Shown here one piece after another: positions 44,522-54,331 of a DNA stretch of 64,000 nucleotides. The position numbers and the translations under genes are program-made. The notes under the pieces were generated by a model. The model made no database searches, was not told the origin of the DNA, and saw nothing but the letters and a program-made list of their open reading frames with translations. The stretch covers positions 248,001-312,000 of the forward strand of contig NZ_CP100605.1 in assembly GCF_031202265.1 (NCBI RefSeq). Reading direction: 5' to 3'. The stretch's first letter is position 1; each line of letters begins with the position of its first letter. The stretch comes from Bradyrhizobium sp. Ash2021. Its GTDB lineage: Bacteria; Pseudomonadota; Alphaproteobacteria; Rhizobiales; Xanthobacteraceae.

Positions 44522-45734
44522 CTCAACCGGTCGCCGCAACACAGGCGTTAAATCTCTCTGCTGGTGTTTCAAATTGCAAGGTCTCACGTGGTCGTTCATT
44601 TAGCTGACGAGCCACTTTGTTCAGATGGGCTTGCGAATGCATCGACAAGTCGGTGCCCTTGGGAAAGTACTGTCTCAGCAGGCCATTGGTATTCTCATTC
44701 GACCCGCGTTGCCACGGGCTTTGCGGATCGCAAAAATAGACGTCGATTTTGGTCGCCAACGTAAAGCGACGATGATCCGTAAGTTCCTTGCCCCGGTCCC
44801 AGGTCAGGGATTTATATAGCTCCTTTGGTAGCTTCTTCGCCTGCTTGATGAGCGCGGTGACAACCGTCTGGGTGTCCTTGCCTGCCACCTTGGCCAACAT
44901 CACGTAACGGGTATGACGCTCGACCAAGGTCGCGATGTAGGTGTTGTTCGGCCCGGACAGGAGATCGCCCTCCCAATGACCAGGCACCGCCCGATCTTCA
45001 ACCGCCGCCGGTCGCTGACGGATTGAGACGATATCCTTGATATGCCCCCGTTATCGCCATTCGGGTCAACCGGCCTGGAGCGACGCAGCGAGCGCTTCGA
45101 TCGAAGATGGCTAAGCAGCTCTTTCTTCAGCACGCCGCGCGCTTGGACAAACAGGCTGCGATAGATGGTCTCGTGTGACACCTGATTACACTCGTCTTCA
45201 GGGTGCGTTCGCTTCAGCCAACCGGCTATCTGCTCGGGGGACCAATCCAATCTGAGCTTCCCTGCCACCGCCTGCCGCAGCCGCGGATTGGTCGCTAACT
45301 TACAACATTTTGGACGACGAGATCGCGCCCAGGCATTCTCGTCCGCAAGTGTCGCTCGGTAGCGATCATAGCCGCCATTGCGACTCATTTCCCGGCTCAC
45401 CGTCGAGGGTGAGCGGCCAAGCCGTTTGGCGATCGACCGTGCCGATTGATGTGCCGTAACGCCTCTGGAAATCTCCTCGCGTTCCGCGAGCGTCAACGCC
45501 AGCCTGGAGCGACGCCGCTCCGCAGGACGAATCCCACCATGCGGAGCTACCAAAAAATAGATCGACGATGACTGCTTACCAAAAGCTCGTCCAATCGCCT
45601 TCAGCGACTCCCCACGCTTCCAGCGATCCCATAACTCCGTCTTCTCTGCCGCAGTAAAACCTCTATGAAATCTCCGTTCCATCCCACACTCCATCTTTTC
45701 CCTCTAAGATAAAGTGTTGCGGCGACCGGTTGAG
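44522..45734 (-). mobile_element. IS30-family element
   Basis: Ends CTCAACCGGTCGCCGCAACAC in inverted orientation at both sides. The interior holds one transposase broken by a frameshift. It lies within a dispersed repeat sequence (TGTCCGCTTCTCGGGTGCC to the left and GGGGATGAACGGACATGAC to the right). Confidence 0.85.
44523..45682 (-). pseudogene. IS30-family transposase, frameshifted
   Basis: N-terminal frame: MERRFHRGFTAAEKTELWDR, HTH with SIAKRLGRSPSTVSREMSRN, SPEQIAGWLKR, SHETIYRSLF. After NGDNGG the second frame continues HIKDIVSIRQRPAAVEDRAV, PGHWEGDLLSGPNNTYIATL (first Asp), LTWDRGKEL (second Asp) and WQRGSNENTNGLLRQYFPKG (Glu). One G missing in the run at 45045-45049 separates them. 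Confidence 0.88.
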
Positions 45735-45782
45735 ACCACCGGGGATGAACGGACATGACGCTGACTGACCGCGACTTCCGAT

Positions 45783-47495
45783 TTTGACCCAGACTGTGTA
45801 AAAACGTTTTTTCTCCCCCAAAAACTGCACGCAACCGGGGACGATCTGCGTCGACACGACGGTCTGAGCATATTTTTGCTTGATCGAGTCCAGAGTCAAC
45901 CCGGGCGCAAGCTCGGGCCACGCTGAGCGACCTGAACGGTCACACGTTGCGCATAACAACACGAGCTCTTCACGCCCGGATTGCCACCAGGAGCGGCTTG
46001 ATGCCGACGATGTTCATGACGCGCGTGAGGTTGTAGGCGAGTACGTTCAGCGCCATTTCGGTCGCAACATTGGGCAACCGCTTCATTAGAAAGTGTGTCG
46101 CACCCATCCGCATCTTCAGTGTGGCGAACGGATGCTCGACGGTTTCGCGGCGCACACGCATGGCTTGCGGGTTCTGATCGAGCCGCGTCTGCGCGGCCTC
46201 GACGACGTGTTCGTGTTCCCAGCGTTTGATGCGGCGCTCGTTGGATGTTGTGCACTGATCCTTGAACGGGCATGCGCGGCACGCCTTCGTCAAGTAAATC
46301 CGCATTTTCCGGCCATCTTCATCAGCGGTGAAGTGGTGCGCCAGCTTCTCGCCGGCCGGGCAGCGATAGACATCGTCCTTGGCCAAATAGACAAAATCAG
46401 GTTTCCCAAAGCGGCCTGCCGACATGGCTCCCGAGGTTTGCGGCTTGGGTAGCGTGACCGCGACCCCGGCCTGTTCGCATGCCAGAAGTTCCTCACCTTT
46501 AAAGTAGCCCCGATCCGCAACGACGTCCAAATGATCGCTGCGCAGCGCGGCTTTCGCCGCCTGCGCCATCGTCGCCAGTTGCGATCTATCGGTGCCGACG
46601 TTGGTGACCTCGTGCGCGACAATCAGATGGTTTGTGGTGTCGACCGCACTTTGTACGTTGTAGGCGACCATGCCGGAGCCGCGCCCACTCGTTGCCATCG
46701 AGCGGCAATCGGGATCGGTCAGCGATATCTGCTTGTCGGGCGAGGCGAGCAATGCCTTTTCAATCGCGGCCAGCCGTTTCACTTCTTCTTCGAGCTTCGC
46801 CAGCTTTTCCCTAAGCCGCGTCTTGGTCAGCAGCACCGTTTCCGACGGCTCTTCTCCTGCGGCAGTCTGGCGGTCGGCAGTGTCCAGTTGACTCATGTAG
46901 CGCGCCACGCTCTCTTCGATCATCTGCTTCTGGCGGCGCTGGATCTTGCCTTGCGTGAAGTTGTTGTCGCGACTGTTCACGGCCTTAAACTTGCTGCCGT
47001 CGATGGCAACGCTGGCCTTCGTCAGTAGGCCCATCTTGCGACACAACTCGACGAATTGCGCGCAAACCTTCCTGATCGCTGGGCCATTGTCCTTGCGGAA
47101 GTCGGCGATGGTTTTGTGATCCGGCGCGAGCCGTCCGGTCAGCCACATCACCTCGAGATTGCGGCCGGCCTCGCGCTCCAGCCGCCGGCTCGATTGCACC
47201 CGGTTGAGATAGCCGTAAATGTAGAGCTTGAGCATCGGCGAAGGATGGTACGCCGGCCGACCGGTCGCTGCAGGATCAACGCCATCGAACCCGAGGTCGC
47301 GCAGTTCCAACGCATCCACGAACACATCGACCGCGCGAATAGAATTGCCCTCGTCGACCCAATCATCGAGGCATTCCGGCAACAGCGTCGTCTGCTGGCG
47401 ATCCGCCCCTTGAACGAAACCCTGCATCGCTTCCCCGCCGATTCAGCAAGAGAATCATAGCATCGACCGGGTTTTCACACAGCCTGGACCCAAAG
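45783..47495 (-). mobile_element. IS1182-family element, full length
   Basis: Left end TTTGACCCAGACTGTGTAAA and right end (complement) TTGGGTCCAGGCTGTGTGAA are imperfect inverted repeats. Carries one intact transposase. Boundaries are accurate to a few bases. Confidence 0.8.
45970..47427 (-). CDS. IS1182-family transposase
   Basis: 485 aa from ATG 47427. DDE segments: SVAIDGSKFKAVNSRDNNF (first Asp), HLDVVADRGYFKGEELLACE (second Asp) and RRETVEHPFATLKMRMGATH (Glu). The central region has GRGSGMVAYNVQSAVDTTNH and a cysteine cluster CRACPFKDQC. Typical length for the family. Confidence 0.93.
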   Translation of the reverse strand: MQGFVQGADRQQTTLLPECLDDWVDEGNSIRAVDVFVDALELRDLGFDGVDPAATGRPAYHPSPMLKLYIYGYLNRVQSSRRLEREAGRNLEVMWLTGRLAPDHKTIADFRKDNGPAIRKVCAQFVELCRKMGLLTKASVAIDGSKFKAVNSRDNNFTQGKIQRRQKQMIEESVARYMSQLDTADRQTAAGEEPSETVLLTKTRLREKLAKLEEEVKRLAAIEKALLASPDKQISLTDPDCRSMATSGRGSGMVAYNVQSAVDTTNHLIVAHEVTNVGTDRSQLATMAQAAKAALRSDHLDVVADRGYFKGEELLACEQAGVAVTLPKPQTSGAMSAGRFGKPDFVYLAKDDVYRCPAGEKLAHHFTADEDGRKMRIYLTKACRACPFKDQCTTSNERRIKRWEHEHVVEAAQTRLDQNPQAMRVRRETVEHPFATLKMRMGATHFLMKRLPNVATEMALNVLAYNLTRVMNIVGIKPLLVAIRA

Positions 47496-47547
47496 GCGAC
47501 ATTGGAAAATGAAAGAGGCCGCCCGGTGACGCGGCCTCTAATGGCTC

Positions 47548-47745
47548 CTAACCGCCGTAATTTGGGCAAGCAACAGGTGACGGCGCTACGCCCGGTTTCC
47601 TATGAGGGTGGCCGGTGCAGAAATTCTTGACGCAGTCCGGATTTTTGCCCGTTCCGCAATGGTTGCAGCGAGCAACACAATCCTCGTAGCTAACCCCGGG
47701 TCGTATTTGCTCTATGAGCGAGGGCTCCTTAACCGCCAAACGCAT
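47548..47745 (-). CDS. small Cys-rich protein, 65 aa
   Basis: MRLAVKEPSLIEQIRPGVSY then EDCVARCNHCGTGKNPDCVK and NFCTGHPHRKPG. Six or seven regularly spaced cysteines with histidines suggest disulfides or metal binding. Related proteins, as I recall, carry a signal peptide, which is missing here, so the N-terminus may be altered. The start abuts a FixK-type box. Confidence 0.55.
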   Translation of the reverse strand: MRLAVKEPSLIEQIRPGVSYEDCVARCNHCGTGKNPDCVKNFCTGHPHRKPGVAPSPVACPNYGG

Positions 47746-47758
47746 TGATTTAGATCAA
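47745..47758. promoter_or_regulatory. FixK/FNR-type box
   Basis: TTGATTTAGATCAA, a perfect TTGAT-N4-ATCAA match, centred about 88 bases before the gene at 47840 and at the start of the leftward gene at 47745. Confidence 0.75.
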
Positions 47759-47839
47759 GCAGCGGGCCGCTGCGGTCATAGACCAAACGCAAACGGATGA
47801 TCCCGTGGAAATTCAGGCAATCCCAACAGGAGACCAATA

Positions 47840-48220
47840 ATGTCATCGACAAAAATGAAAATTGCATTCGTTGTTGCCTCAGGCTTGCTGTTGCTGGGAT
47901 CTCCGGCGAGGGCGCAGCAACGCGTCGTTGCGAAGACATGCGCAAGTGAGGTCGACACCTTGTGTGCAGGCGTGCAACCCGGCCAGGGGCGCCTCCGAGA
48001 ATGCATAAAGTCACGCCAAGCGGATCTTTCTGGCCCTTGTCAGGTGGCGGTGGACCGGGCTGCTGCGATCATCAAGGCTTGTGCGGACGACCGCAAGAAG
48101 CTGTGCGCGGACGTGCCGCAACATGGCAGTCGTATCCGGGAGTGCATGAAATCGCACATCGGTGATCTCGGCGATGCTTGCAAGGCGGCATTGGCTGAAG
48201 CTGAGGTTGGCAGCAAATGA
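47840..48220 (+). CDS. secreted cysteine-rich-repeat protein
   Basis: 126 aa from ATG 47840 (AGGAGACC upstream). Signal peptide about 1-25 (KIAFVVASGLLLLGSPARA). Two copies of a Cys-rich repeat: ASEVDTLCAGVQPGQGRLRE with CIKSRQADLSGPC, and CADDRKKLCADVPQHGSRIR with ECMKSHIGDLGDAC, matching the Golgi-apparatus-protein-type Cys-rich repeat found in bacterial periplasmic proteins. A FixK-type box upstream suggests low-oxygen control. Confidence 0.85.
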   Translation: MSSTKMKIAFVVASGLLLLGSPARAQQRVVAKTCASEVDTLCAGVQPGQGRLRECIKSRQADLSGPCQVAVDRAAAIIKACADDRKKLCADVPQHGSRIRECMKSHIGDLGDACKAALAEAEVGSK

Positions 48221-48493
48221 TCTCTGTCTACCTCGCCGCGACCAGCGCCGATGCTGCGGTGCACCGAAAGCTTCGAAAACAAGCGATGTGAGTGTCGATG
48301 GGTTATCGCCGACTTATCGGTGGGGACACGAGACTTCGGCTTGTGGCACTTTTCGGACATGCCTATTGTGCCCAAGCATGTCGGTCATCGGGGGCGAAGC
48401 AGACATAGCCGTGTCAACGGTCGAGGTCGCCTTTTGACCCGGAGCGGAAGTCCATCCTGCGTTAACCTCAATTATCGGGGTTAACAGTCCCTC
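48221..48493 (+). other. intergenic with unoccupied dispersed repeat
   Basis: No gene. 48325-48430 carries GACTTCGGCTTGTGGCACTT, TTCGGACATGCC and GAAGCAGACATAGCC, the uninterrupted form of the repeat that flanks the group II introns. Confidence 0.5.
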
Positions 48494-49897
48494 TTAACGA
48501 TCCTCATCCAGGCCGAAGTCAAATGTTTGCGCTGGCACGCCCTTGTGCACAGCGGCGAATTGATCGAGCGGTAGAGTCAACGCAACCTTCGAAGAGTTCA
48601 GATCGGTAAGTTCGAGCTTTAAATTCTTGCCCGATTCTAGCTCCGCTATCAGGCTCGTCTCCACGGGGCCGGCCGCGATGCAGATGTTGCTAAGACACCA
48701 ATTGAACGGGATTTGGGTTGGCTGCTCCTGATCTATCGTTACCTTGACTCCGTGCTGCAGGTTCGCTCCTTGTGGAACGAACAGTTGCATGCGGGCGGGA
48801 CCATCGTCGCGTTGAATCAGATCGATGCGCGCCACTACCTGATCGAGATCATCGGTTCCGGTAGATGTGGTCCGACAGATCGTCGTCCCATCGGACGAGT
48901 CAAAGCAAAGCTTTCGCCAAGGCGAGTATTGAATTCTTTGAGGGATGCGCACCCGCGGAGGCTTGACTTGAAGCTCCTCGGCAGAAGAGCTGACGCTTGC
49001 TTGCTGTTGGGCGTTGCTGGTTGCTGAATGCTTCTCAAGAAACTGGCTTACCAGCGGAGACCAGATCGGCACCGCATCAGGTGAATCGATCATGAAATGG
49101 CCGTCGCTTCCGAACGCTGGAAGCATGCGATACTCCGCATTTCCTCCCGCCGCTACGAAAGCGTCGTGCATCCTGTTTGTCAGCTCCGGCCCAAAATAGC
49201 TGTCGTTCTCCGCGTATATCCACAGCATCGGCACTCGCGCAGTCCGACCGAATTCGCCTGTAGCGGCGACGAGCTTGTCGGGAGCACAATTGTTGTTAGG
49301 CTTGCCGTCTACTCTTCCTCCGCGGCCCGCCGCGAAGGTCACGATGGCCTGAACTGATGATGGGTTGAGGCTCGCAAGAGCGATCGATCCCCATCCGCCG
49401 CCGGACTGACCCACGACAACGACCTTGCCGGGCTGAATGATCTTCTTCTTGCTCATATAGTCGATGACCCACTCATTCAGAGTGGCGATGGCGAGGCCGG
49501 GGCCACGAAAGTTCGGGTTGTCGCAGCTGCCCACGTGCGCAAACACCGCTCCAAAGAGCCCCCGATCTTTGTCATCAAGGCTGCTCGCTCCATATCTTAC
49601 AGGGGAAATGACTACATAACCCTGCTTTGCGAACCACTGTGCGGCGGCCAGATATTCGATGATCGGAAACATTGTTCGCTCTTGGGCACCCAGCGAAATT
49701 CCATGGTTCATAATAACAAGGGGAAACGGTCCGTCGCCGACTGGCCTTACCACGACGGCAAGCACCGGTAGTGGAAAGGGTAGCGCCCAGATTTCCTCTT
49801 GGATTTTTTGCGACGCAGCAACGTCTTCTGCAACGGCCGGGGAATGGACGGGCAGACATGCCAGCAAGATCAGAGGGACCAGAAGGCGCTTCAGCAT
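48494..49897 (-). CDS. secreted alpha/beta hydrolase fused to IalB-like domain
   Basis: 467 aa from ATG 49897. Signal peptide about 1-23 (LLVPLILLACLPVHSPAVA). Dienelactone-hydrolase-like domain (about 30-290): MNHGIS oxyanion region, VVGQSGGGWG with Ser165, YAENDSYFG (Asp) and GSDGHFMI (His). After a Ser/Gln linker, an invasion-associated-locus-B-like domain (about 320-467): WRKLCFDSSDGTTICRTTST, FVPQGANLQHGVKVTIDQEQ, NWCLSNICIAAGPV, with paired cysteines. Periplasmic. A FixK-type box lies 72 bases upstream. Confidence 0.82.
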   Translation of the reverse strand: MLKRLLVPLILLACLPVHSPAVAEDVAASQKIQEEIWALPFPLPVLAVVVRPVGDGPFPLVIMNHGISLGAQERTMFPIIEYLAAAQWFAKQGYVVISPVRYGASSLDDKDRGLFGAVFAHVGSCDNPNFRGPGLAIATLNEWVIDYMSKKKIIQPGKVVVVGQSGGGWGSIALASLNPSSVQAIVTFAAGRGGRVDGKPNNNCAPDKLVAATGEFGRTARVPMLWIYAENDSYFGPELTNRMHDAFVAAGGNAEYRMLPAFGSDGHFMIDSPDAVPIWSPLVSQFLEKHSATSNAQQQASVSSSAEELQVKPPRVRIPQRIQYSPWRKLCFDSSDGTTICRTTSTGTDDLDQVVARIDLIQRDDGPARMQLFVPQGANLQHGVKVTIDQEQPTQIPFNWCLSNICIAAGPVETSLIAELESGKNLKLELTDLNSSKVALTLPLDQFAAVHKGVPAQTFDFGLDEDR

Positions 49898-49968
49898 CTT
49901 CTTACTCCGTTCTCAGGAAGAAATGCCGCAGATACCATTGGAAGCTAAGTGGCCGAGACTCGAGCCCT

Positions 49969-49982
49969 TTGACATAGATCAA
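49969..49982. promoter_or_regulatory. FixK/FNR-type box upstream of hydrolase-IalB gene
   Basis: TTGACATAGATCAA, identical to the box at 36565, 72 bases before the start of the leftward gene. Confidence 0.7.
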
Positions 49983-50107
49983 GCCCCGAAGTGCAGCGAC
50001 GCCAAAGATAGTCGCATTGATAGACCGCTTTTGGCACTTAGCGGACTCAGCAGTCGGGCTGGGCAACGTCTGCTTACAGGAGTAAAGCGGAAATACCCTG
50101 CCCTGCC

Positions 50108-50553
50108 CTATTCCACCATCTGCTTAACGACGCGCTGTACGACACTGGTACCAACGCCGACCTCGCGACCGATCTTGAGCATTCCCATGCCGGTGGCCTT
50201 GAGCTCACGAATACGGGCTTCAACAGATGGCTTGACCGTACGGCGACCCAGTTTTGTGCCCTTCGCCTTGGCCCTAGCGAGCCCGGCATTCACGCGCTCG
50301 CGGATCATGCCGCGTTCAAACTCAGCGAACACACCGAGCATCTGGAACATGGCGCGGCCTGAGGGCGTGCTCGTGTCGAGAGCTTGCTGATGAAGATACA
50401 GATGGCAATTGAGCGAACGTAGTTCCGCCAAGAAGCCGACGAGGTCTTGAAGGCTGCGACCGAGACGATCGACCGACCAGGCGGCGATCATGTTCACCTT
50501 GCGACTGGTGGCATCGTTTAGCAGCCGATCGAACCCGGGCCGCTTGTCTCGCC
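50108..50553 (-). pseudogene. small serine resolvase, 5'-truncated
   Basis: Reads RDKRPGFDRLLNDATSRKVN, WSVDRLGRSLQDLVGFLAEL, FQMLGVFAEFERGMIRERVN and a C-terminal HTH (GMGMLKIGREVGVGTSVVQR). The catalytic serine region and about 60 N-terminal residues are missing; the break coincides with the 18-bp inverted repeat at 50554. Confidence 0.82.
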
Positions 50554-50862
50554 TGTGTGTACCGAGAACTCAAACACGGGCGTAGTGGTGATGAAGTCCG
50601 CCCAGGATGGGGCGTGAACCGATGACACCGGTTCGCTGAACCGGGCGAGAAATCGGCGGATCCTTGTTCAAGGATCGATGCGTTCGGTCGCTATTGTACA
50701 ACGAGGTTTGAGAACGCCCACAGGACCGTTCTTCGCGAGGTTCTTTATCGGCATCATCCTTGGTTTGGTCGCCGAGTTTGCATTCATGGTGCCGTTGACA
50801 AGGGTGGTTTTGTCGTCTTCCGCTGCACGCTGAAAGAGTCGCGAACAGATCCGGGGCTTGAA

Positions 50863-51282
50863 GTGCCGGCCTGGATGTTCGACCGGACGGCGTGCCCTGA
50901 GCCCGGGCTTTTGGCAGCTCAACCTTATGTCAGCATCGAGGCACTTGCGGCGCTCTCCGCGCTGCTCGATCTGGCGTTGAAGGATCAAACGCCATCAGCC
51001 GTCCCGCTTTCTGGCGCATCCGAAGCCTCTCACGACCAGAATCGGGGAGAGACCCATGTCACACGTGACGAGAAATTCAGGGAAAGGATACCGACACAAT
51101 CGACGATCGCGCCCGCGGGACCAAATAGATCTGTTCGGGAGCGGCCTAGCGAACGACGCCACCAGCGCGCCCGCATGGCCGGAGCTGCCGGCGGAAGCGC
51201 GGGCAGCGCTCACAAGCCTGATGACGCGGTTGATCCTCGACCATGCTGCGACGACAGCGACGCCGCGCGCGAAGGAGGCTGA
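50863..51282 (+). CDS. hypothetical helper gene upstream of recombinase
   Basis: The frame is open well upstream ([40 protein letters not shown]) and the first ATG is at 50863 ([16 protein letters not shown] from 50875). Protein-like up to about 51050 ([12 protein letters not shown]), after which it overlaps the 51056 ORF in another frame. The real start probably lies near 50660-50700 with a non-ATG codon. Similar proteins sit before serine recombinases in related elements. Confidence 0.5.
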   Translation: MPAWMFDRTACPEPGLLAAQPYVSIEALAALSALLDLALKDQTPSAVPLSGASEASHDQNRGETHVTRDEKFRERIPTQSTIAPAGPNRSVRERPSERRHQRARMAGAAGGSAGSAHKPDDAVDPRPCCDDSDAAREGG

Positions 51283-51295
51283 TCATGATCTCTGA
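51056..51295 (+). CDS. small protein preceding large serine recombinase
   Basis: 79 aa: [60 protein letters not shown]. Basic N-terminus with a helical C-terminus. Overlaps the recombinase start by 11 bases, so it is translationally coupled. Probably an accessory factor of the element. Confidence 0.6.
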   Translation: MSHVTRNSGKGYRHNRRSRPRDQIDLFGSGLANDATSAPAWPELPAEARAALTSLMTRLILDHAATTATPRAKEADHDL

Positions 51296-53354
51296 CAAGG
51301 TCAGGCCTCATCATTTGCAGCGCAAGGCGATTCTTTACGTGCGCCAATCCTCAGCCCATCAAGTATTGCACAATCGTGAGAGCAGCGCACTACAATACGC
51401 CATGCGGGACCGGCTGATGGCGCTCGGCTGGTCAGAGATCGAAGTGATCGATGATGATCTCGGTCGTTCTGCCGCCGGCGGGGTACAACGCGCTGGCTTT
51501 GAGCGGATGGTAGCGGAGGTTTGTCTCGGTAAGGTTGGTGCGGTTTGCGCCCGCGAGGTCTCGCGCTTCGCTCGCAACAGCCGGGATTGGCAGCAACTCA
51601 TCGAGATGTGCCGCGTGGTCGACACCGTTCTGGTCGATCAGGAGACCATCTATGCGCCAAGGCTCGGCAACGACCGCTTGCTGCTCGGGCTCAAGGGGAG
51701 CCTCAACGAGTACGAGCTGGATTTGTTGCGCCAGCGCTCGCTTTCGGCGCGCTACGAGAAGGCGCGCCGGGGCGAGTTGGTTGTGGCGGCGCCTGTCGGC
51801 TTCGTGAAGGCCGGCGACCGTTATGAGAAAGATCCGGATCGGCGTGTCCAGGAAGCGATCAAGCTGGTGTTCGACAAGGTCGAGGAACTGGGCAGTGCCC
51901 GACAGGCGCTCTGCTGGCTCCACGAGTACAACCTCGATCTCCCGGTGAAGCAGTCCAACGGCGACACGGCCTGGCGGCGACCGAGTTACTCCACTGTCCA
52001 CCGGATCATTGATAACCCGGTCTACGGCGGCGCCTATGCTTATGGTAAGACGGCTGTGACGGCGGGATACACCGCCGAGGGCGTGAACGTGAAGATCCGC
52101 CGCAAGAGGCGGAACGAATGGTTGACGTTGAAGCCCAATACCCACGACGGGTATGTGAGCTGGGAGAGGTTCGAGGCGATCCGCGCAATGGTCAGCAGCA
52201 ACGTTGCCACTGGTCGACATCAGGGCGCGCCCAAGCATGGAGACACGCTGCTGGCCGGTCTGATCCGGTGCAAGCGCTGTGGCCGCAAGCTCACAGTCCG
52301 GTACACAGGCATGAAGCACCATATCCCGCGCTACAGCTGCAGCCGCGCCTGGATGGACAATGGCGGCCCTCTCTGCATCGCCTTCGGAGGACTAAGCGTC
52401 GATGATGCAATCGAGGAAGCACTGCTTGGCGTCGTCGGTCCAGGTGCTATCGCCGCTGCAACCGCTGCTGCTAAGGAAGCCGAAGAACGACAGGATCGGG
52501 TGCGCGATGCTCTCAGTCGCGATCTGGAAGCGGCGCGCTATGCCGCAGACCGGGCCTTCCGGCAATACGATGCCGCCGACCCCGCGAACCGGCTGGTGGC
52601 GAGTGAACTTGAAGCGCGCTGGAACAGGGCGCTCGCTCACGCGGCGGAGGTCGAGGGCATGATCGCCATGCATGATGCGGCGACGCCCGCACCCATTGCT
52701 GATCCGGCTTCGCTCGGCGTTCTCGCCTCGAACCTCAAAACGGTCTGGGATGCGCCGACGACGGATGCGCGCCTCAAGAAGCGCATTGTACGCACCCTCG
52801 TCCATGAGGTCGTGGCCGATATCGACGACGCGGCGTCCGAGATCGTTCTCATCGTCCACTGGGTGGGTGGCGCCCACAGCGAGCTGCGCTTGCCCAAGCG
52901 CCGGCGCGGACAGCGCAACAGCTCTTCTGCTGATATTATCCAAGCCGTGCGTCAACTGGTGCTGATCGCCAGCGACGATCTGATTGCCGGCCTCCTCAAC
53001 CGCAACGGCTTTAAGACGGGCAACGGCAATCGCTGGACCCGCGAGCGCGTCACATCGCTGCGCTCCTATCATCACATCCCGGTGTTCAAGCCAGCCGATG
53101 ACGGGATCGAATTCTGGCTCAACCTTAGCAGCGCCGCAAAGCTCCTGAAGATCGCGCCCAAGACGCTCCGCCTGGCCGCTCAAGCCGGCGAGATCGAAGC
53201 CTTCCGTCCGCTGTCGGACGGCCCGTGGATCTTCGCCCGAGCCTCGCTGATAACAACTGTTGCTCAATCTATCGCCGAGCGAGCGCGACAGAACCCGAGA
53301 TACCCCACGGGATCGCATCCCAATCAGCAAAGTCTCTTCTCTTCAACGACATAG
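51285..53354 (+). CDS. large serine recombinase
   Basis: 689 aa from ATG 51285. Resolvase domain (about 12-160): [20 protein letters not shown] with catalytic Ser22, [35 protein letters not shown]. Recombinase domain (about 170-290) with [20 protein letters not shown]. Zinc ribbon about 325-365 (CKRCGRKL ... YSCSRAW, PLC). A long coiled-coil and a C-terminal HTH-like part ([20 protein letters not shown]) follow. Integrase/excisionase of the element. Confidence 0.92.
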   Translation: MISDKVRPHHLQRKAILYVRQSSAHQVLHNRESSALQYAMRDRLMALGWSEIEVIDDDLGRSAAGGVQRAGFERMVAEVCLGKVGAVCAREVSRFARNSRDWQQLIEMCRVVDTVLVDQETIYAPRLGNDRLLLGLKGSLNEYELDLLRQRSLSARYEKARRGELVVAAPVGFVKAGDRYEKDPDRRVQEAIKLVFDKVEELGSARQALCWLHEYNLDLPVKQSNGDTAWRRPSYSTVHRIIDNPVYGGAYAYGKTAVTAGYTAEGVNVKIRRKRRNEWLTLKPNTHDGYVSWERFEAIRAMVSSNVATGRHQGAPKHGDTLLAGLIRCKRCGRKLTVRYTGMKHHIPRYSCSRAWMDNGGPLCIAFGGLSVDDAIEEALLGVVGPGAIAAATAAAKEAEERQDRVRDALSRDLEAARYAADRAFRQYDAADPANRLVASELEARWNRALAHAAEVEGMIAMHDAATPAPIADPASLGVLASNLKTVWDAPTTDARLKKRIVRTLVHEVVADIDDAASEIVLIVHWVGGAHSELRLPKRRRGQRNSSSADIIQAVRQLVLIASDDLIAGLLNRNGFKTGNGNRWTRERVTSLRSYHHIPVFKPADDGIEFWLNLSSAAKLLKIAPKTLRLAAQAGEIEAFRPLSDGPWIFARASLITTVAQSIAERARQNPRYPTGSHPNQQSLFSSTT

Positions 53355-54271
53355 ACAGATGGGTGTTCTGATGCGCGGTTGTAGTAATCTGCATAGAATT
53401 TCAGAATTCGGCGCAGATGTGCCTCGCCCAAGACAATGATCTGGTCCAGACACTCGCGCCGGATCGATCCGATCAACCGTTCGGCAAAGCCATTCTGCCA
53501 CGGTGAAGCTGGTGCGATAGGCTTGTCCCGGATGCCCATGGCTCGCAATCGACGTCTGACAACGGCACCGTAGATCCGATCGCGATCCCGGATCATGTAA
53601 CCCGGAGCGTCATCCCAGGGGAACGCCTCGGTAATCTGACGAGCAACCCACTCCGCTGTCGGGTTGGTTGTCACGTTGATCCAGACCAAATCTCTACGAT
53701 CAAGCCGTACAATCACGAAGCCATACAGCAGCTTAAAGCCGATAGTCGGGACCACGAACAAATCCATGGCGGCGATGTCCGGCGCGTGGTTTCGCAGAAA
53801 AGTTCGCCATCCCTGGCTTGGTGGCCCGCGTCGCTTGACCATGTACTTGGCGACACTTGACTGCGCTAATTCAAACCCGAGCTTGAGCAGTTCACCATGG
53901 ATGCGCGGCGCACCCCAAAGCAGGTTCTCCCTGCTCATCTGCCGAATCAGCCTACGCAGCTCTGCATCAATTGGCGGCCGTCCGCCCCGTCTCAGTGATT
54001 TCCAACGCCAATAGTGGCAAAAGCCGGCCCGATGCCAACCCACGAGCGTCTCGGGACGGATGATCGTGAGGACCTGGAGGATTGACGGAAACCATCGGTA
54101 CAGCTGGATAAAGAACCAGCGATCGTTGTTCGTGAACCGGACCCGGCCCTCCACCTTACGGCGCAAAACCATCAACTGATGTCGAAGCGCCGCATTCTCC
54201 GCCTCAAGCCGGCTCTTCGACCTGAAAGGCGAGACTAAAATGGCCAGAACGAAAAGCAGCAGCCCGGTCAT
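53324..54271 (-). CDS. DDE integrase-core transposase
   Basis: 315 aa from ATG 54271. N-terminal hydrophobic helix ([15 protein letters not shown]) and a coiled coil [18 protein letters not shown], then HTH-like [20 protein letters not shown]. The rve core has [11 protein letters not shown] (Asp), [12 protein letters not shown] (Asp) and [15 protein letters not shown] (Glu). Ends convergent with the serine recombinase, overlapping by 31 bases. A degenerate relative is at 12815. Confidence 0.9.
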   Translation of the reverse strand: MTGLLLFVLAILVSPFRSKSRLEAENAALRHQLMVLRRKVEGRVRFTNNDRWFFIQLYRWFPSILQVLTIIRPETLVGWHRAGFCHYWRWKSLRRGGRPPIDAELRRLIRQMSRENLLWGAPRIHGELLKLGFELAQSSVAKYMVKRRGPPSQGWRTFLRNHAPDIAAMDLFVVPTIGFKLLYGFVIVRLDRRDLVWINVTTNPTAEWVARQITEAFPWDDAPGYMIRDRDRIYGAVVRRRLRAMGIRDKPIAPASPWQNGFAERLIGSIRRECLDQIIVLGEAHLRRILKFYADYYNRASEHPSVYVVEEKRLC

Positions 54272-54331
54272 CCCGCCAGCTTACGCGATTCCGTCACCTC
54301 ATCAATGCGGATAGAGTTCTCGGTACACACA

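Larger units (their letters stand above)
50554..54331. mobile_element. two-recombinase element with 18-bp terminal inverted repeats
   Basis: TGTGTGTACCGAGAACTC at 50554-50571 and its exact complement at 54314-54331 bound 3778 bp that hold a helper ORF, a small ORF, a large serine recombinase and a convergent DDE integrase. The left end truncates a resolvase, the right end truncates a group II intron. No matching target duplication is visible, so the flanks are probably rearranged. Confidence 0.75.
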
